DNA of 34,584 nt, taken from Actinomycetota bacterium (lineage in GTDB: Bacteria; Actinomycetota; Actinomycetes; Actinomycetales; Microbacteriaceae). The notes under the pieces were generated by a model that saw only the letters and a program-made list of their open reading frames with translations, ran no database searches and was not told the origin of the DNA. The position numbers and the translations under genes were made by a program. Positions within the stretch are counted from its first letter, which is position 1; each line of letters opens with the position of its first letter. Where the stretch lies: positions 1 to 34,584 of the forward strand of contig JAUZFP010000120.1 of the NCBI GenBank assembly GCA_030838475.1. The letters are read 5' to 3'. Positions 22,774 through 31,193 of the stretch are shown in pieces.

Positions 22774-23204
22774 GTGATGGTCCTCACAACTGTTTCGGCT
22801 TGTGTCGCCGAAGAGTGCCCGCTTCGTAAGCAGGCGAAATTGTCGCCACGGTAGTGGCGGATCAAACCGGGGAGCCCGGCGTGATCGTGACGGGACGGAC
22901 GTGTAATCGCGCCGCGGTGCGGCGGTTTGATTACTGGGCTTCTTCGAACGTCGTCACCGTGACCGTGACGAGCGAGGAGCGCGTCAGATCAATCGGCGAG
23001 GATGCCGAAGAAGCCGGCAGTGCGTGTCATTGCCGCGTACTTCAGCGGCTCGATTGCGTTAATCATGTTGGCCAGGCTCCTTTCGTAGGTCGGCAGAAAG
23101 TTAACCTAGCGGCCGTGAGATGCGCGGCGCAAGGTCAACACGCGATTGTGACCTGCCCGTTAGCGAACGGGGGCACCGTGGGGCGGCACGGGTATCGTCA
23201 GGCC
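22774..23204. promoter_or_regulatory. Intergenic region around the 25-residue ORF
   Basis: The long plus-strand frame through this stretch (from 22854) is probably not translated here, since its composition is poor and no binding site precedes it. The stretch holds the minus-strand small ORF 22989-23066 with AAAGGAG upstream. It also holds TATCGT (23192-23197), a -10-like box 7 bp before the GTG at 23205. Confidence 0.45.
22989..23066 (-). CDS. Candidate 25-residue small protein
   Basis: ATG 23066 is preceded by GAAAGGAG with a spacing of about 10 nt, and the frame reads MINAIEPLKYAAMTRTAG FFGILAD before TGA. The strong binding site, sensible composition and an otherwise empty intergenic region support a real small gene. 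A weak promoter, TTGCGC-18-TAGGTT, lies upstream on the same strand. The peptide could be a short amphipathic, membrane-touching helix. It is too short for family assignment. Confidence 0.5.
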   Translation of the reverse strand: MINAIEPLKYAAMTRTAGFFGILAD

Positions 23205-23822
23205 GTGACCACTCCACGCGAACTCATCGGTCGGCCCGCAATAATCTCGGCATACCTGACGCCGGTGCTGTTCATCGGCGGCACGATCGTCGCGGGTCTC
23301 GTGACTCCCGGCTATGACCCGGTGCGCCAGACGATCAGCGAACTCGCGGCCGGGGATGCGCCGGCGCGCGTCTTCACGACCGTCATCTTCGTCGCCACGG
23401 GACTCTCGCACCTGGTGACGATCGCCTACGCGCGAGGGATCGGCATCCCGGGTCGAATCGTGTACCTGGTGGGGGCGCTCGCTTCGCTCGCCGTTGCGGC
23501 ATTCCCGCTGCCGTCGGTCGCGGGAACGTCGGCCGCACACAACACGGCCGCGATCATCGGGTTCGTTCTCCTCGCCGCCTGGCCGATCCTGGGGATGCGG
23601 TTCCGTCCCGACTTCCCATGGCTGGTGCGTCCACTCGGTTCAATTCTCGGCACGGTCATCCTGACCGCGATTTGCCTGTGGTTCCTGGTGGTCTGGACCG
23701 CGCACTCCGTGCCCTACGTCGGCGTCGTCGAACGTGTGGCGGCCGATGCTGAGTCGATCTGGCCGGCTGTGGTCGTGACGGCGCTGGCGCTCCGCGCGCG
23801 GCAGTTGAACTCGAAGGAGTAG
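23205..23822 (+). CDS. DUF998-type membrane protein
   Basis: The protein has 205 residues from GTG 23205, placed 7 bp after TATCGT (leaderless type). There are six hydrophobic segments. The early motif GYDPVRQTISELAAGDAPAR, followed by hydrophobic helices and HNTAAIIGFVLLAAWPI, is characteristic of DUF998 proteins, which are integral membrane proteins of unknown function. The gene is followed after 3 bp by a DUF1801 gene, probably co-transcribed. Confidence 0.8.
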   Translation: MTTPRELIGRPAIISAYLTPVLFIGGTIVAGLVTPGYDPVRQTISELAAGDAPARVFTTVIFVATGLSHLVTIAYARGIGIPGRIVYLVGALASLAVAAFPLPSVAGTSAAHNTAAIIGFVLLAAWPILGMRFRPDFPWLVRPLGSILGTVILTAICLWFLVVWTAHSVPYVGVVERVAADAESIWPAVVVTALALRARQLNSKE

Positions 23823-23825
23823 ACG

Positions 23826-24242
23826 GTGGCAGAGAACAAGACCAGGCCGGAGGTGGGGAGTCCCGACGACTTCCTCGAGTCAATTGCCGACGACAAGCGT
23901 CGGGTGGATGCGCACGCGCTCGCGAAACTCATGGGCGAGGTCACCGGAGAGCAACCCACCATGTGGGGGAGCAGCATCGTCGGCTACGGCACTCTTCACT
24001 ACCGCTATGAGTCCGGTCGCGAGGGCGATACACCCGTCGTGAGCTTCGCTCCCCGCACGGCTTCGCTCGTGCTGTACGGCATCGCGGCCCACGACGTGGG
24101 TGGGGTGTTGGCCGCACAGCTCGGCCCGCACACGGCGGGCAAGGGCTGCCTCTACATCAAGGATCTTTCGGCCGTCGACAACGACGTCCTTGCTCGGATG
24201 ATCGGCGTCGCGTACCGAGCAAAGGCGGGCCTGGGTAGCTAG
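23826..24242 (+). CDS. DUF1801 domain protein
   Basis: This is a 138-residue protein, GTG start with AAGGAG upstream. The order DFLESIADDKRRVDAHALAKLMGEVTGEQPTMWGSSIVGYGTLHYRYESGREG and then the C-terminal GKGCLYIKDLSAVDNDVLARMI is the DUF1801 (YdhG-like) pattern. Family members are small cytosolic proteins related in fold to frataxin-like proteins; function unsettled. It ends by overlapping the tail of the convergent TetR gene. Confidence 0.85.
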   Translation: MAENKTRPEVGSPDDFLESIADDKRRVDAHALAKLMGEVTGEQPTMWGSSIVGYGTLHYRYESGREGDTPVVSFAPRTASLVLYGIAAHDVGGVLAAQLGPHTAGKGCLYIKDLSAVDNDVLARMIGVAYRAKAGLGS

Positions 24243-24826
24243 CTGCCCGCCGGAGGCCGGATACCGTCGAGCGCGAGCGCCAGCACGCGCTCGCGTTGTT
24301 CGTCGCTGCGATAGGTGACCGACATCAGGCCGCTGACGAGATACATGACGTCGTCGATCTCGAGATCCTGGCGCACGTCGCCCGACGCCTGGGCTCGCTT
24401 GAGCAGCGGCGTGGGTGTGGCATACATCGCTTCCTTGGCTTTCGCGAAGAGCTCGGAGTCACGATTGAGTCCGTCCACGAGCGCCCGCTTGTTGCTGCAG
24501 TAGGTGACCAAACTACGGAGCCAGACCATGAGCGCGTCCCACGGCGGGAGGTCATCCAACCCCTCGGCCGAACGACACAGCTCCTCGACCTCTTCGACGT
24601 AGACGGCGTTGATGAGGTCCGACCGGGCGGGGAAGTTTCGGTACAGCGTGCCAATGCCCACGCCAGCCTGACGTGCGATCTCCTCGAGCGACGCGTCTGC
24701 GCCCTTCTGTGCGAACGCCACCTTGGCGGCGGCGAGCACGGCCTCAAAGTTGCGCCGGGCATCGGCGCGCTGAGGGCGCGGTGCCGCGACGGAAGGTCGA
24801 GCGGCCGCAATCACTGTGTCAGTCAA
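24239..24826 (-). CDS. TetR-family repressor, likely controlling the divergent MFS exporter
   Basis: The protein has 195 residues from TTG 24826, chosen because GGAG lies 5 nt upstream; frames extending further run through the operator region. The N-terminal HTH (ASLEEIARQAGVGIGTLYRNFPARSDLINAVY) is typical TetR, followed by a helical ligand-binding domain. It is divergent from an MFS drug-exporter gene with two identical operator-like repeats between them, the classical arrangement for a repressor lifted by the exported compound. Confidence 0.88.
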   Translation of the reverse strand: MTDTVIAAARPSVAAPRPQRADARRNFEAVLAAAKVAFAQKGADASLEEIARQAGVGIGTLYRNFPARSDLINAVYVEEVEELCRSAEGLDDLPPWDALMVWLRSLVTYCSNKRALVDGLNRDSELFAKAKEAMYATPTPLLKRAQASGDVRQDLEIDDVMYLVSGLMSVTYRSDEQRERVLALALDGIRPPAGS

Positions 24827-24839
24827 AACTACTCCGGAC

Positions 24840-24890
24840 TTGCTAAGTGGAGGTACCCCTCCGTATAATCGGAGGTACCCCTCCACTATA
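24840..24890. promoter_or_regulatory. Divergent TetR/MFS promoter with two operators
   Basis: GGAGGTACCCCTCC occurs at 24849-24862 and again at 24871-24884 (22 bp apart). A perfect TATAAT (24864-24869) for the rightward exporter lies between them, with TTGCTA (24840-24845) 18 bp upstream. On the minus strand TATAGT (24890-24885) is a -10 candidate for the repressor. Binding would block both promoters. Confidence 0.75.
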
Positions 24891-24998
24891 CTCCCAACCG
24901 AGCCGCCGAAATATTGCTACGCAACATTTCGGACTGCGCCGGCCGGGGCCCACTTGCCATCTGGCTGGTGGATAGTGCCGTGCGCTCGAAAGGACACC

Positions 24999-26441
24999 AT
25001 GTCTGCACGAATCCGTTCCCACTACTGGCTCACGTTCGCTGTTCTCGCGACCGCGACCGCCTCGTTTTCACTCCTGCAATCGCTGCTGAACCCGGTGCTG
25101 CCGACCATCCAGCACGACCTGCACACCACCCAGACCGAGGTGACCTGGGTCATCACGGGCTGGCTGCTGTCCGCCGCCATCGCGACCCCATTGCTCGGCC
25201 GCACCGGCGACATGATCGGAAAGCGCCGCGCTCTTCTGATCGTGCTGAGTGCGGTGGTCGTCGGTGACCTTCTTGCCGCCCTCGCGCCGACTCTCGGAAT
25301 ACTCATCGTCGCCCGCCTGGTTCAGGGACTCGGCGGCGCGATCTTCCCGCTCGCGTTCGGCATCATTCGTGACGAATTTCCACGCCATCGTGTGTCGTCG
25401 GCCGTTGGTGCGATCTCCGCCATCATTGCGGTCGGCGGTGGACTCGGGGTCGTTCTCGCCGGGCCGATCGTCGGTGCGCTGGGGTGGCGCTGGTTGTTCT
25501 GGATCCCCATGATCGTCACAATCGTGGTCGGCGTTCTGGCGGCGATCTTCATCCCGGAGTCGCCCTCACGCGCGGGCGGTCGGGTCAATATCCTCGGCGC
25601 GCTGCTTCTCGCCGCCTGGCTGGTGGCGTTGCTCCTGCCGCTCAGTGAGGGACGAGAGTGGGGGTGGAGTTCCCCGCTCACGATCGGGCTCTTCGTTCTC
25701 GCCGCGGCACTCATCGCCGTCTGGGTGAGGGTCGAGTTCCGCTCGTCGAACCCGGTCATCGACATGCGGATGATGCGGCTTCCCACTGTCTGGACGACCA
25801 ACCTCGTGGCGCTCCTCTTCGGGGCTGGGATGTTCGCCACCTACGCGTTCCTGCCGCAGTTCACCCAGACCCCCACGAGTACCGGTTATGGATTCGGCGC
25901 CAGCGTCACAGAGTCGGGTCTGCTTCTCCTGCCGATGCTGGTAACGATGGCCGTGACCGGGTTCATCAGCGGTCCGATCGCGCCGTACGTGAGTTTCAAG
26001 CTTCAGCTCGCACTCGGCTCCGCGGGAATTGCCGCCGCGGCCATCCTCTTCGTCGTTCTGCATTCTGAGCCGTGGGAGGTCGCATTCGCGTCCGGCATTT
26101 TCGGTCTCGGTCTTGGCATCGCATATTCGGCCATGTCGAGCCTGATCGTGCAGGGCGTTCCCGCCCACCAGACCGGTGCCGCGAGTGGCATGAGCGTCAA
26201 CATCCGCACGATCGGCGGCGCAATTGGTACAGCAGTCGTGAGCTCGATCGTCACCGGTGGATTGGATGCGAGTGGCTTGCCTCTCGAGTCGTCATACACG
26301 AGCGCGTTCATCGTGCTCGCCGGTTTCGCCGTCGCGGCTTTCGCCGCCTCGTTCCTTGTGCCCTCCGTTCGTCGGGCATCCGCACGAGCGTCGATGGCCG
26401 CGACCGGCGACGAGCTTCGGGTCCCCGCGGAGGTGGGATAA
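24999..26441 (+). CDS. MFS drug exporter, DHA2 (EmrB/QacA-like) family
   Basis: The protein has 480 residues with about 14 hydrophobic segments. ATG 24999 has AAAGGA 5-6 nt upstream. PTIQHDLHTTQTEVTWVITGWLLSAAIATPLLGRTGDMIGKRR is the usual motif A region after helix 1, and GAISAIIAVGGGLGVVLAGPI is motif C of drug:H+ antiporters. It sits in the cytoplasmic membrane and should export a cationic or amphiphilic compound. The TetR protein upstream is the likely regulator, and a MarR gene follows 26 bp later. Confidence 0.92.
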   Translation: MSARIRSHYWLTFAVLATATASFSLLQSLLNPVLPTIQHDLHTTQTEVTWVITGWLLSAAIATPLLGRTGDMIGKRRALLIVLSAVVVGDLLAALAPTLGILIVARLVQGLGGAIFPLAFGIIRDEFPRHRVSSAVGAISAIIAVGGGLGVVLAGPIVGALGWRWLFWIPMIVTIVVGVLAAIFIPESPSRAGGRVNILGALLLAAWLVALLLPLSEGREWGWSSPLTIGLFVLAAALIAVWVRVEFRSSNPVIDMRMMRLPTVWTTNLVALLFGAGMFATYAFLPQFTQTPTSTGYGFGASVTESGLLLLPMLVTMAVTGFISGPIAPYVSFKLQLALGSAGIAAAAILFVVLHSEPWEVAFASGIFGLGLGIAYSAMSSLIVQGVPAHQTGAASGMSVNIRTIGGAIGTAVVSSIVTGGLDASGLPLESSYTSAFIVLAGFAVAAFAASFLVPSVRRASARASMAATGDELRVPAEVG

Positions 26442-26467
26442 ACCGTTCCCTCCCCGTCACGGGGTAG

Positions 26468-26911
26468 ATGGAGCAGAATCTGAGGATGTCGCAATCGAGG
26501 CCATCGCCGGCGACCGTCGAGGTCATCCGGGCTACGACGGCCGTCGGCGAGCACTACTACGCCGCGGCGAGCGCCGTCCAGTTGAGCGTCCAGGAGGCGC
26601 GGCTGCTGTACATCCTGAGCCTCAACCCGAGCAACATGCTCGGCCTGACCTCCGCGCTGAAGGTCCCGAAGTCAACCATGAGCGGGCTCATTGCCCGGCT
26701 CGAGTCGGCCGGCCTCGTCGTGCGTGTGCAGGATCCGACGGACCGACGCAACGTGCTCGCGACTCCCACAGAGAAGGGAATCGTCGTGGCGACGGGGTTT
26801 GCCGGCGATCTCGCCCGGCGAGTTTCCGGTGTGCTATCTGTACTCGACCCAAACGAGCGGGTCGAACTCGCGGACATCCTGAGTGAGGTTCTTTCCGCAA
26901 TCGAACCGTGA
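26468..26911 (+). CDS. MarR-family regulator, downstream of the exporter
   Basis: This is a 147-residue protein with the MarR winged HTH: LSVQEARLLYILSLNPSNMLGLTSALKVPKSTMSGLIARLESAGLVVRVQDPTDRRNVLATPTEKG. The start may be ATG 26468 or ATG 26486. It is probably in one transcript with the exporter and may add a second layer of control. Its stop abuts the stop of the opposing MarR gene within TGATCA. Confidence 0.88.
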   Translation: MEQNLRMSQSRPSPATVEVIRATTAVGEHYYAAASAVQLSVQEARLLYILSLNPSNMLGLTSALKVPKSTMSGLIARLESAGLVVRVQDPTDRRNVLATPTEKGIVVATGFAGDLARRVSGVLSVLDPNERVELADILSEVLSAIEP

Positions 26912-27358
26912 TCAGCGTGGCCCGGCGAGGGGAAGGGGCACGGTCGCCCCGGGCAGCTTCGCCATCATCTCCGCCAATCGACGCGCGCGATCCGGATCGA
27001 GGATCGTCAACAGGTCATCGATTCGGCCCTCGATCGCGGCATCGAACGCGCGGAGCTGTGCACTGCCCGCGGTGGTGCTGCGGACGATCTGCCTGCGGCG
27101 ATCGTCCGGATCGCTGACGCGCACGGCCAGGCCCGCTGCCTCGAGCTGGTCGACGACGCTCGTCACGGTTGATTTTGATGAGCCCAGTGCCCGTGCAATC
27201 GTGGTCATCGTCGCGCCCTCCTCGGCGACACGAATTACCTGAAGCTGCAGAGCGGTCGTCCCGGACTCACTTCGCGTTTCGAGAACGCGCTCGCCCACCG
27301 CCGCTGTCAGGCGGATCAGTGCGGCACCGGCGTCGAGAGACCCACGCGGCTCGTTCAT
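26912..27358 (-). CDS. MarR-family regulator, divergent from a DUF6069-like gene
   Basis: This is a 148-residue protein from ATG 27358 (GGGAG upstream); a longer frame to 27439 reaches into the operator region. The winged HTH is clear: ATMTTIARALGSSKSTVTSVVDQLEAAGLAVRVSDPDDRRRQIVRSTTAG. The palindromes at 27438-27489 lie between it and the membrane protein gene at 27507, so it likely represses both itself and that gene. Confidence 0.88.
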   Translation of the reverse strand: MNEPRGSLDAGAALIRLTAAVGERVLETRSESGTTALQLQVIRVAEEGATMTTIARALGSSKSTVTSVVDQLEAAGLAVRVSDPDDRRRQIVRSTTAGSAQLRAFDAAIEGRIDDLLTILDPDRARRLAEMMAKLPGATVPLPLAGPR

Positions 27359-27437
27359 GCGGCTCCCTACTACCCGGAGAGTAGGCGTCCGTGCGCGCCG
27401 TACTCCGATCAGACCAATTCTCCGGAATCCTCTCGAC

Positions 27438-27489
27438 ATTAGTCCGAAGCGCGTACTAATTTGCTATTAGTACGACCGCCGTACTAATT
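27438..27489. promoter_or_regulatory. MarR-type operator region
   Basis: CGTACTAAT (27452-27460), a 5-nt spacer and ATTAGTACG (27466-27474) form a perfect 9-bp inverted repeat. Further half-sites, ATTAGT (27438-27443) and GTACTAATT (27481-27489), flank it. This is the size and symmetry expected for the divergent MarR protein. Confidence 0.7.
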
Positions 27490-27506
27490 GCTGAAAGGTT
27501 CTCCCA

Positions 27507-27941
27507 ATGCCTGCTCCCGATACCGCGAGTCCTGCAAGTTCGAGCCCAACCCGCCTCCGCACCGTCGCCATCATTGCTGCGGGCGCCACCATCGCCATTC
27601 TCGCCAATTTGGTCATCGCCACTATGGCTCACGCCGCGGGAGCCGCCTCCGATTTCTCGCCGCTCCAGGTGTTCGTCTACGCGCCATTCACTCTCGTGGG
27701 ACTAATCGCCGCGTATCGGGGATGGCTCATCGTTCGCCGCCGTGCTCGTCATCCCGCGGCCGTGCTGCGCATCCTTGTCCCGGTCCTCACGGTGCTGTCG
27801 TTCGCCCCCGACACGATTCTCGCAATCGCGGGATTCATCCCCGGGGCATCCCTGACGGCCGTGATCGCGCTTGGCCTCATGCACCTCGTTGTCGTCGCGA
27901 TTGCCGTGCCAATCTGCGCGAAACTCGCTCCCGTTCGCTGA
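27507..27941 (+). CDS. DUF6069-like small membrane protein
   Basis: This is a 144-residue protein with four hydrophobic segments (about 18-40, 53-72, 84-104 and 112-137) and short polar ends, matching the DUF6069 pattern. GAAAGG precedes the ATG by about 9 nt. The MarR operators immediately upstream suggest it is induced by a small molecule. Function unknown. Confidence 0.75.
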   Translation: MPAPDTASPASSSPTRLRTVAIIAAGATIAILANLVIATMAHAAGAASDFSPLQVFVYAPFTLVGLIAAYRGWLIVRRRARHPAAVLRILVPVLTVLSFAPDTILAIAGFIPGASLTAVIALGLMHLVVVAIAVPICAKLAPVR

Positions 27942-28119
27942 TTCTGTGAACGCACCCCCAATTCGCGTGCAACGACCGATTCCTGACCGTTAACTGCATG
28001 CGGATCGGGGACATTACCAATAGTGTTGCCGGAAGGTTGCCCAGGACCACGGTTGCCGCAAACACTTTGAGTGCAGCATTCGGCTGAGCGCTTTGGGTGC
28101 GACCGAATCGAGGCTCTAC

Positions 28120-29208
28120 GTGAGCAGCCCCGTCATCAACATCATTCGCACGAAACCGCGCGGCGATCGGGTCAACCCCACCACCGAGTACGCGGCACTG
28201 CTGCACACGGTTCGTGACGCCGGCCTTCTTCGCCGCCGCACCGGTTTCTACGTCGCCATCTTTGCGGTACTCACCGTCGCGCTCGCCGCGGCGTTCGTCG
28301 GAATTGCGCTGCTCGGCCACAGCTGGTTCACGTTGATTATCGCCGCCGGACTCGGCCTCATCTTTACGCAGTACGCGTTCCTCGCCCACGAGGCCTCGCA
28401 CCGCCAGGTCTTCGAATCCGGCCGAGCCAACGATCTCGCCGGCCGCATGATCGGCAACCTGCTTGTCGGCATCAGCTACTCGTGGTGGATGACCAAGCAC
28501 AGCCGTCATCACGCGAACCCCAACATCATCGGCAAGGACCCCGACATCGAGCGCGACTACGTCTCGTTCATGGAGTCGGATGCCGCGAAGGCCAAGGGTT
28601 TCTATGCCTGGTTCACCCGGCGCCAGGGTTACCTGTTCTTCCCGATCCTGATGGGCGAGGGACTGAACCTCCACATCCGCGGACTGAGCACGGTATTCGG
28701 TAAAGGCAAGGTAGAGAAGCGCTGGCTCGAGGCTCCGATGCTTGTCGCGCGCATCGGCATCTATGTCGCGGGAATGTTCCTGCTCCTGCCGCCCGGAATG
28801 GCATTCGCGTTCATCGGCGTCCAGCTCGCCGTGTTCGGTGTCTACATGGGCGCATCCTTTGCCCCGAACCACAAGGGCATGCCGATCCTGCCGCACGACT
28901 CCAAGGTCGACTTCCTGCGCCGCCAGGTGCTGACCTCGCGCAACATCCGCAGTGGCTGGTTCATGAACTTCTACATGGGCGGACTCAACCACCAGGTCGA
29001 GCACCACCTCTTTCCGAACATGCCGCGCCCGCACCTCAAGCGTGCGCAGGTCATCGCGAAGGAGTACTGCGCGGCCCACAACATCGACTACACCGAGACG
29101 ACGATCTGGCAGTCCTACGGAATCGTCATCCGCTATCTGAACAAGGTCGGACTCGCGGCCGGCGGCGACCCGTTCGATTGCCCGGCGGCCACGTCCTTCG
29201 GTCGCTAG
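28120..29208 (+). CDS. Membrane fatty-acid desaturase
   Basis: The protein has about 362 residues from GTG 28120, with GAGG 6 nt upstream (TTG 28093 would add nine residues). The three di-iron histidine boxes are present: H90-E-A-S-H94, H127-S-R-H-H131 and Q292-V-E-H-H296-LFPNMPRPHL. The QxxHH third box is typical of acyl-CoA or acyl-lipid front-end-like desaturases. It has membrane helices at about 42-65, 68-90 and 205-245. It would introduce a double bond into membrane acyl chains and so adjust fluidity, for example in the cold. Cytochrome b5 or ferredoxin domains are absent, so a separate electron donor is needed. Confidence 0.92.
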   Translation: MSSPVINIIRTKPRGDRVNPTTEYAALLHTVRDAGLLRRRTGFYVAIFAVLTVALAAAFVGIALLGHSWFTLIIAAGLGLIFTQYAFLAHEASHRQVFESGRANDLAGRMIGNLLVGISYSWWMTKHSRHHANPNIIGKDPDIERDYVSFMESDAAKAKGFYAWFTRRQGYLFFPILMGEGLNLHIRGLSTVFGKGKVEKRWLEAPMLVARIGIYVAGMFLLLPPGMAFAFIGVQLAVFGVYMGASFAPNHKGMPILPHDSKVDFLRRQVLTSRNIRSGWFMNFYMGGLNHQVEHHLFPNMPRPHLKRAQVIAKEYCAAHNIDYTETTIWQSYGIVIRYLNKVGLAAGGDPFDCPAATSFGR

Positions 29209-29308
29209 TTCTCGCGGCTTTAGCCTCACCTCATCGTGTTTTGGGCGGTCTACTGTGCCCTGAGCGAACCTCGCTCAACCGCGCGCCAACGCGGTTCACA
29301 ATTGCGGC

Positions 29309-30229
29309 ATGGACGACAACGAGATTCTGGATGCGTACTCCCGCACGGTCGTAGACGTCGCCGAGTCGGTGCTCCCCAGCGTCGCCAGCGTCAGTGTGCG
29401 CACCTCCCGCGGTGGCGGGGCGGGCAGCGCGAGCGTGATCACCGCCGACGGCTTTCTGCTCACAAGCGCTCACGTCGTGGCGGGCGCACGAACGGCCGAG
29501 GCGTCCTTTAGCGACGGGTCGACGGTGGGCGTGGATGTGGTCGGTCGCGACCCGCTCTCCGATCTCGCCGTCCTGCACGCGCGGGGCGACGTGCCCGCAC
29601 CTGTCGAGCTCGGCGACGCCGCACCACTTCGCGTCGGTCAACTGGTCGTCGCGCTCGGCAACCCACTCGGGCTCGCTGGCAGCGTGACCGCGGGGATCGT
29701 GTCGGCGCTCGGTCGCTCGCTGCCGACCCAGTCCGGTCGGGTGATCGACGAGGTCATCCAGACGGATGCCGCGCTCAATCCCGGCAATAGCGGCGGCGTT
29801 CTCGCCGACAGCTCGGGCCGAATGGTGGGCGTCAACACGGCGGTCGCCGGAATCGGCGTGGGACTCGCCGTCCCGATCAATTCGACGACCCGCGGGATTA
29901 TTGCCGCCCTCATGACGAAGGGGAAGGTGCGTCGGGCCTGGCTCGGCATCTCCGGTGCCCAGATCAGACTCGCGCCGGCCCTCGCGAAACGGATCGGATC
30001 GCCGACCGGGCTTCAGGTCGCGGGCGTCTCGCCCAACAGCGCGGCGGAGGAGGCCGGACTTCGTCGTGGGGATGTCGTCGTCGAGCTGGCGGGACGGCGG
30101 GTCGTCTCGACGACCGCGGTTCAGCAGCTCATGGTCGAGGATGCGATCGACAAGCCGATCGAGATCACCGTGTGGCGCAACGGCGCCCTCGTCGACGTGA
30201 TCGCGGTGCCGCGGGAACTCGACGAGTAG
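29309..30229 (+). CDS. S1C trypsin-like serine protease with PDZ domain, no export signal
   Basis: The protein has 306 residues, with ATG 29309 placed 6 bp after CACAAT. The catalytic triad is H55 (LTSAHVV), D85 (DPLSDLAVL) and S161 (NPGNSGG), in HtrA/DegP order. A PDZ domain follows (about 200-295: GLQVAGVSPNSAAEEAGLRRGDVVVELAGR). Unlike most HtrA proteins there is no signal peptide or N-terminal membrane helix, so it may act in the cytosol or the annotated start may miss an anchor; no upstream in-frame start is obvious. Confidence 0.9.
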   Translation: MDDNEILDAYSRTVVDVAESVLPSVASVSVRTSRGGGAGSASVITADGFLLTSAHVVAGARTAEASFSDGSTVGVDVVGRDPLSDLAVLHARGDVPAPVELGDAAPLRVGQLVVALGNPLGLAGSVTAGIVSALGRSLPTQSGRVIDEVIQTDAALNPGNSGGVLADSSGRMVGVNTAVAGIGVGLAVPINSTTRGIIAALMTKGKVRRAWLGISGAQIRLAPALAKRIGSPTGLQVAGVSPNSAAEEAGLRRGDVVVELAGRRVVSTTAVQQLMVEDAIDKPIEITVWRNGALVDVIAVPRELDE

Positions 30230-30288
30230 GTCGCTTGCCGCCCGCGCCGCCATCACAATCGGTAACGCGATTGGCGCGCGGCGCTCGC

Positions 30289-30308
30289 CCTCTCCTACGA
30301 TCGAGAGG
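30289..30308. promoter_or_regulatory. Inverted repeat over a -10-like box before the amino-acid importer
   Basis: CCTCTC (30289-30294) and GAGAGG (30303-30308) flank TACGAT, a reasonable -10 box. This is an operator candidate for the importer operon at 30351-32762; TTGGCG 19 bp upstream is a weak -35. Confidence 0.35.
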
Positions 30309-30350
30309 TTCACTCTGGGCTCCCAGCAGGCCCCACGAAAGGCATCTCCC

Positions 30351-31193
30351 GTGACTCGTTTCGGCTCCCGCATCGCTCGCTCCCTCGTCGTGGCCGGCAT
30401 AGCGATCGGTCTGGTCGCCCTGGGCGGCTGCGCCTCGACCGCCTCTGCTGGTTCCTCCCCAGACGGCCTCAACACCGTCACCGCCGGAAAGCTGACCATC
30501 GCCACCGGCCAGCCGGCGTACTCGCCGTGGGTCGATGACAACAAGCCGCAGTCGGGCAAGGGATTCGAGGCAGCGGTCGCCTACGCGGTCGCCGCCAAGC
30601 TGGGGTTCGCGAAGAAGGACGTCGTCTGGACCCGCACCACCTTCGATTCCGCCATCGCGCCTGGGCCCAAGAACTTCGACCTCAACCTTCAGCAGTACAC
30701 GATCACCGACAAGCGCAAGAAGGCCGTCGACTTCTCGTCGCCGTACTACCAGACCACGCAGGCCCTCGTCGCGATCACGGGCTCCGCCGCGGACTCGGCG
30801 AAGACGCTGTCCGCGCTGAAGAAGGTCAAGATCGGCGTCGCCGCCGGCACCACCACGAACACGATCGTTCTGAAGGATGTCGGAGTGCAGCCCGAGATCT
30901 TCAACTCCAACGATGACGCCGTGCTCGCGCTGAAGAGTGGCCAGATCGACGCGATCGCAGTTGATCTTCCGACCGCCTTCTACCTCGCGGGTGCCGAGCT
31001 GAAGCACGGCGAGATCCTCGGACAGTTTGCGGACACGACGGATGGCGACCAGTTTGGTATCGTGCTGGCCAAGGGTTCGTCGTTGACGGCCAAGGTCTCA
31101 GCGGCAGTTGACGCCATCCGGAAGGACGGCGAGCTGGCCGCGATCACCAAGAAATGGTTGTCGACCAGCGTCAATGTCCCCATCTTCAAGTAG
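30351..31193 (+). CDS. Amino-acid ABC transporter substrate-binding lipoprotein (family 3)
   Basis: The protein has 280 residues, GTG start with GAAAGG upstream. It has an N-terminal lipoprotein signal: a basic start, a hydrophobic run, then L-G-G-C27, so it is anchored outside the membrane. The mature part has the family 3 pattern: GKLTIATGQPAYSPWVDDN, SGKGFEAAVAYAVAAKLG, then FDLNLQQYTITDKRKKAVDFSSPYY and KIGVAAGTTT. It captures a polar amino acid for the permease and ATPase encoded next. The permease start lies inside this gene's 3' end. Confidence 0.92.
   Translation: MTRFGSRIARSLVVAGIAIGLVALGGCASTASAGSSPDGLNTVTAGKLTIATGQPAYSPWVDDNKPQSGKGFEAAVAYAVAAKLGFAKKDVVWTRTTFDSAIAPGPKNFDLNLQQYTITDKRKKAVDFSSPYYQTTQALVAITGSAADSAKTLSALKKVKIGVAAGTTTNTIVLKDVGVQPEIFNSNDDAVLALKSGQIDAIAVDLPTAFYLAGAELKHGEILGQFADTTDGDQFGIVLAKGSSLTAKVSAAVDAIRKDGELAAITKKWLSTSVNVPIFK

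Noticed and set aside
22854-23204. N-terminal extension of the DUF998 gene
   Set aside because: The extension has no membrane or family similarity and covers the minus-strand small ORF; GTG 23205 has a leaderless -10 box and starts the recognisable protein.
28078-28108. Inverted repeat ATTCGG/CCGAAT before the desaturase as an RNA thermometer
   Set aside because: The stem is only 6 bp with a 19-nt loop and does not cover the ribosome binding site at 28110.
27877-30559. Two long minus-strand frames opposite the desaturase and the S1C protease
   Set aside because: They are antisense shadows, rich in Arg, Asp, Gly and Val; the plus-strand genes carry complete catalytic motifs.
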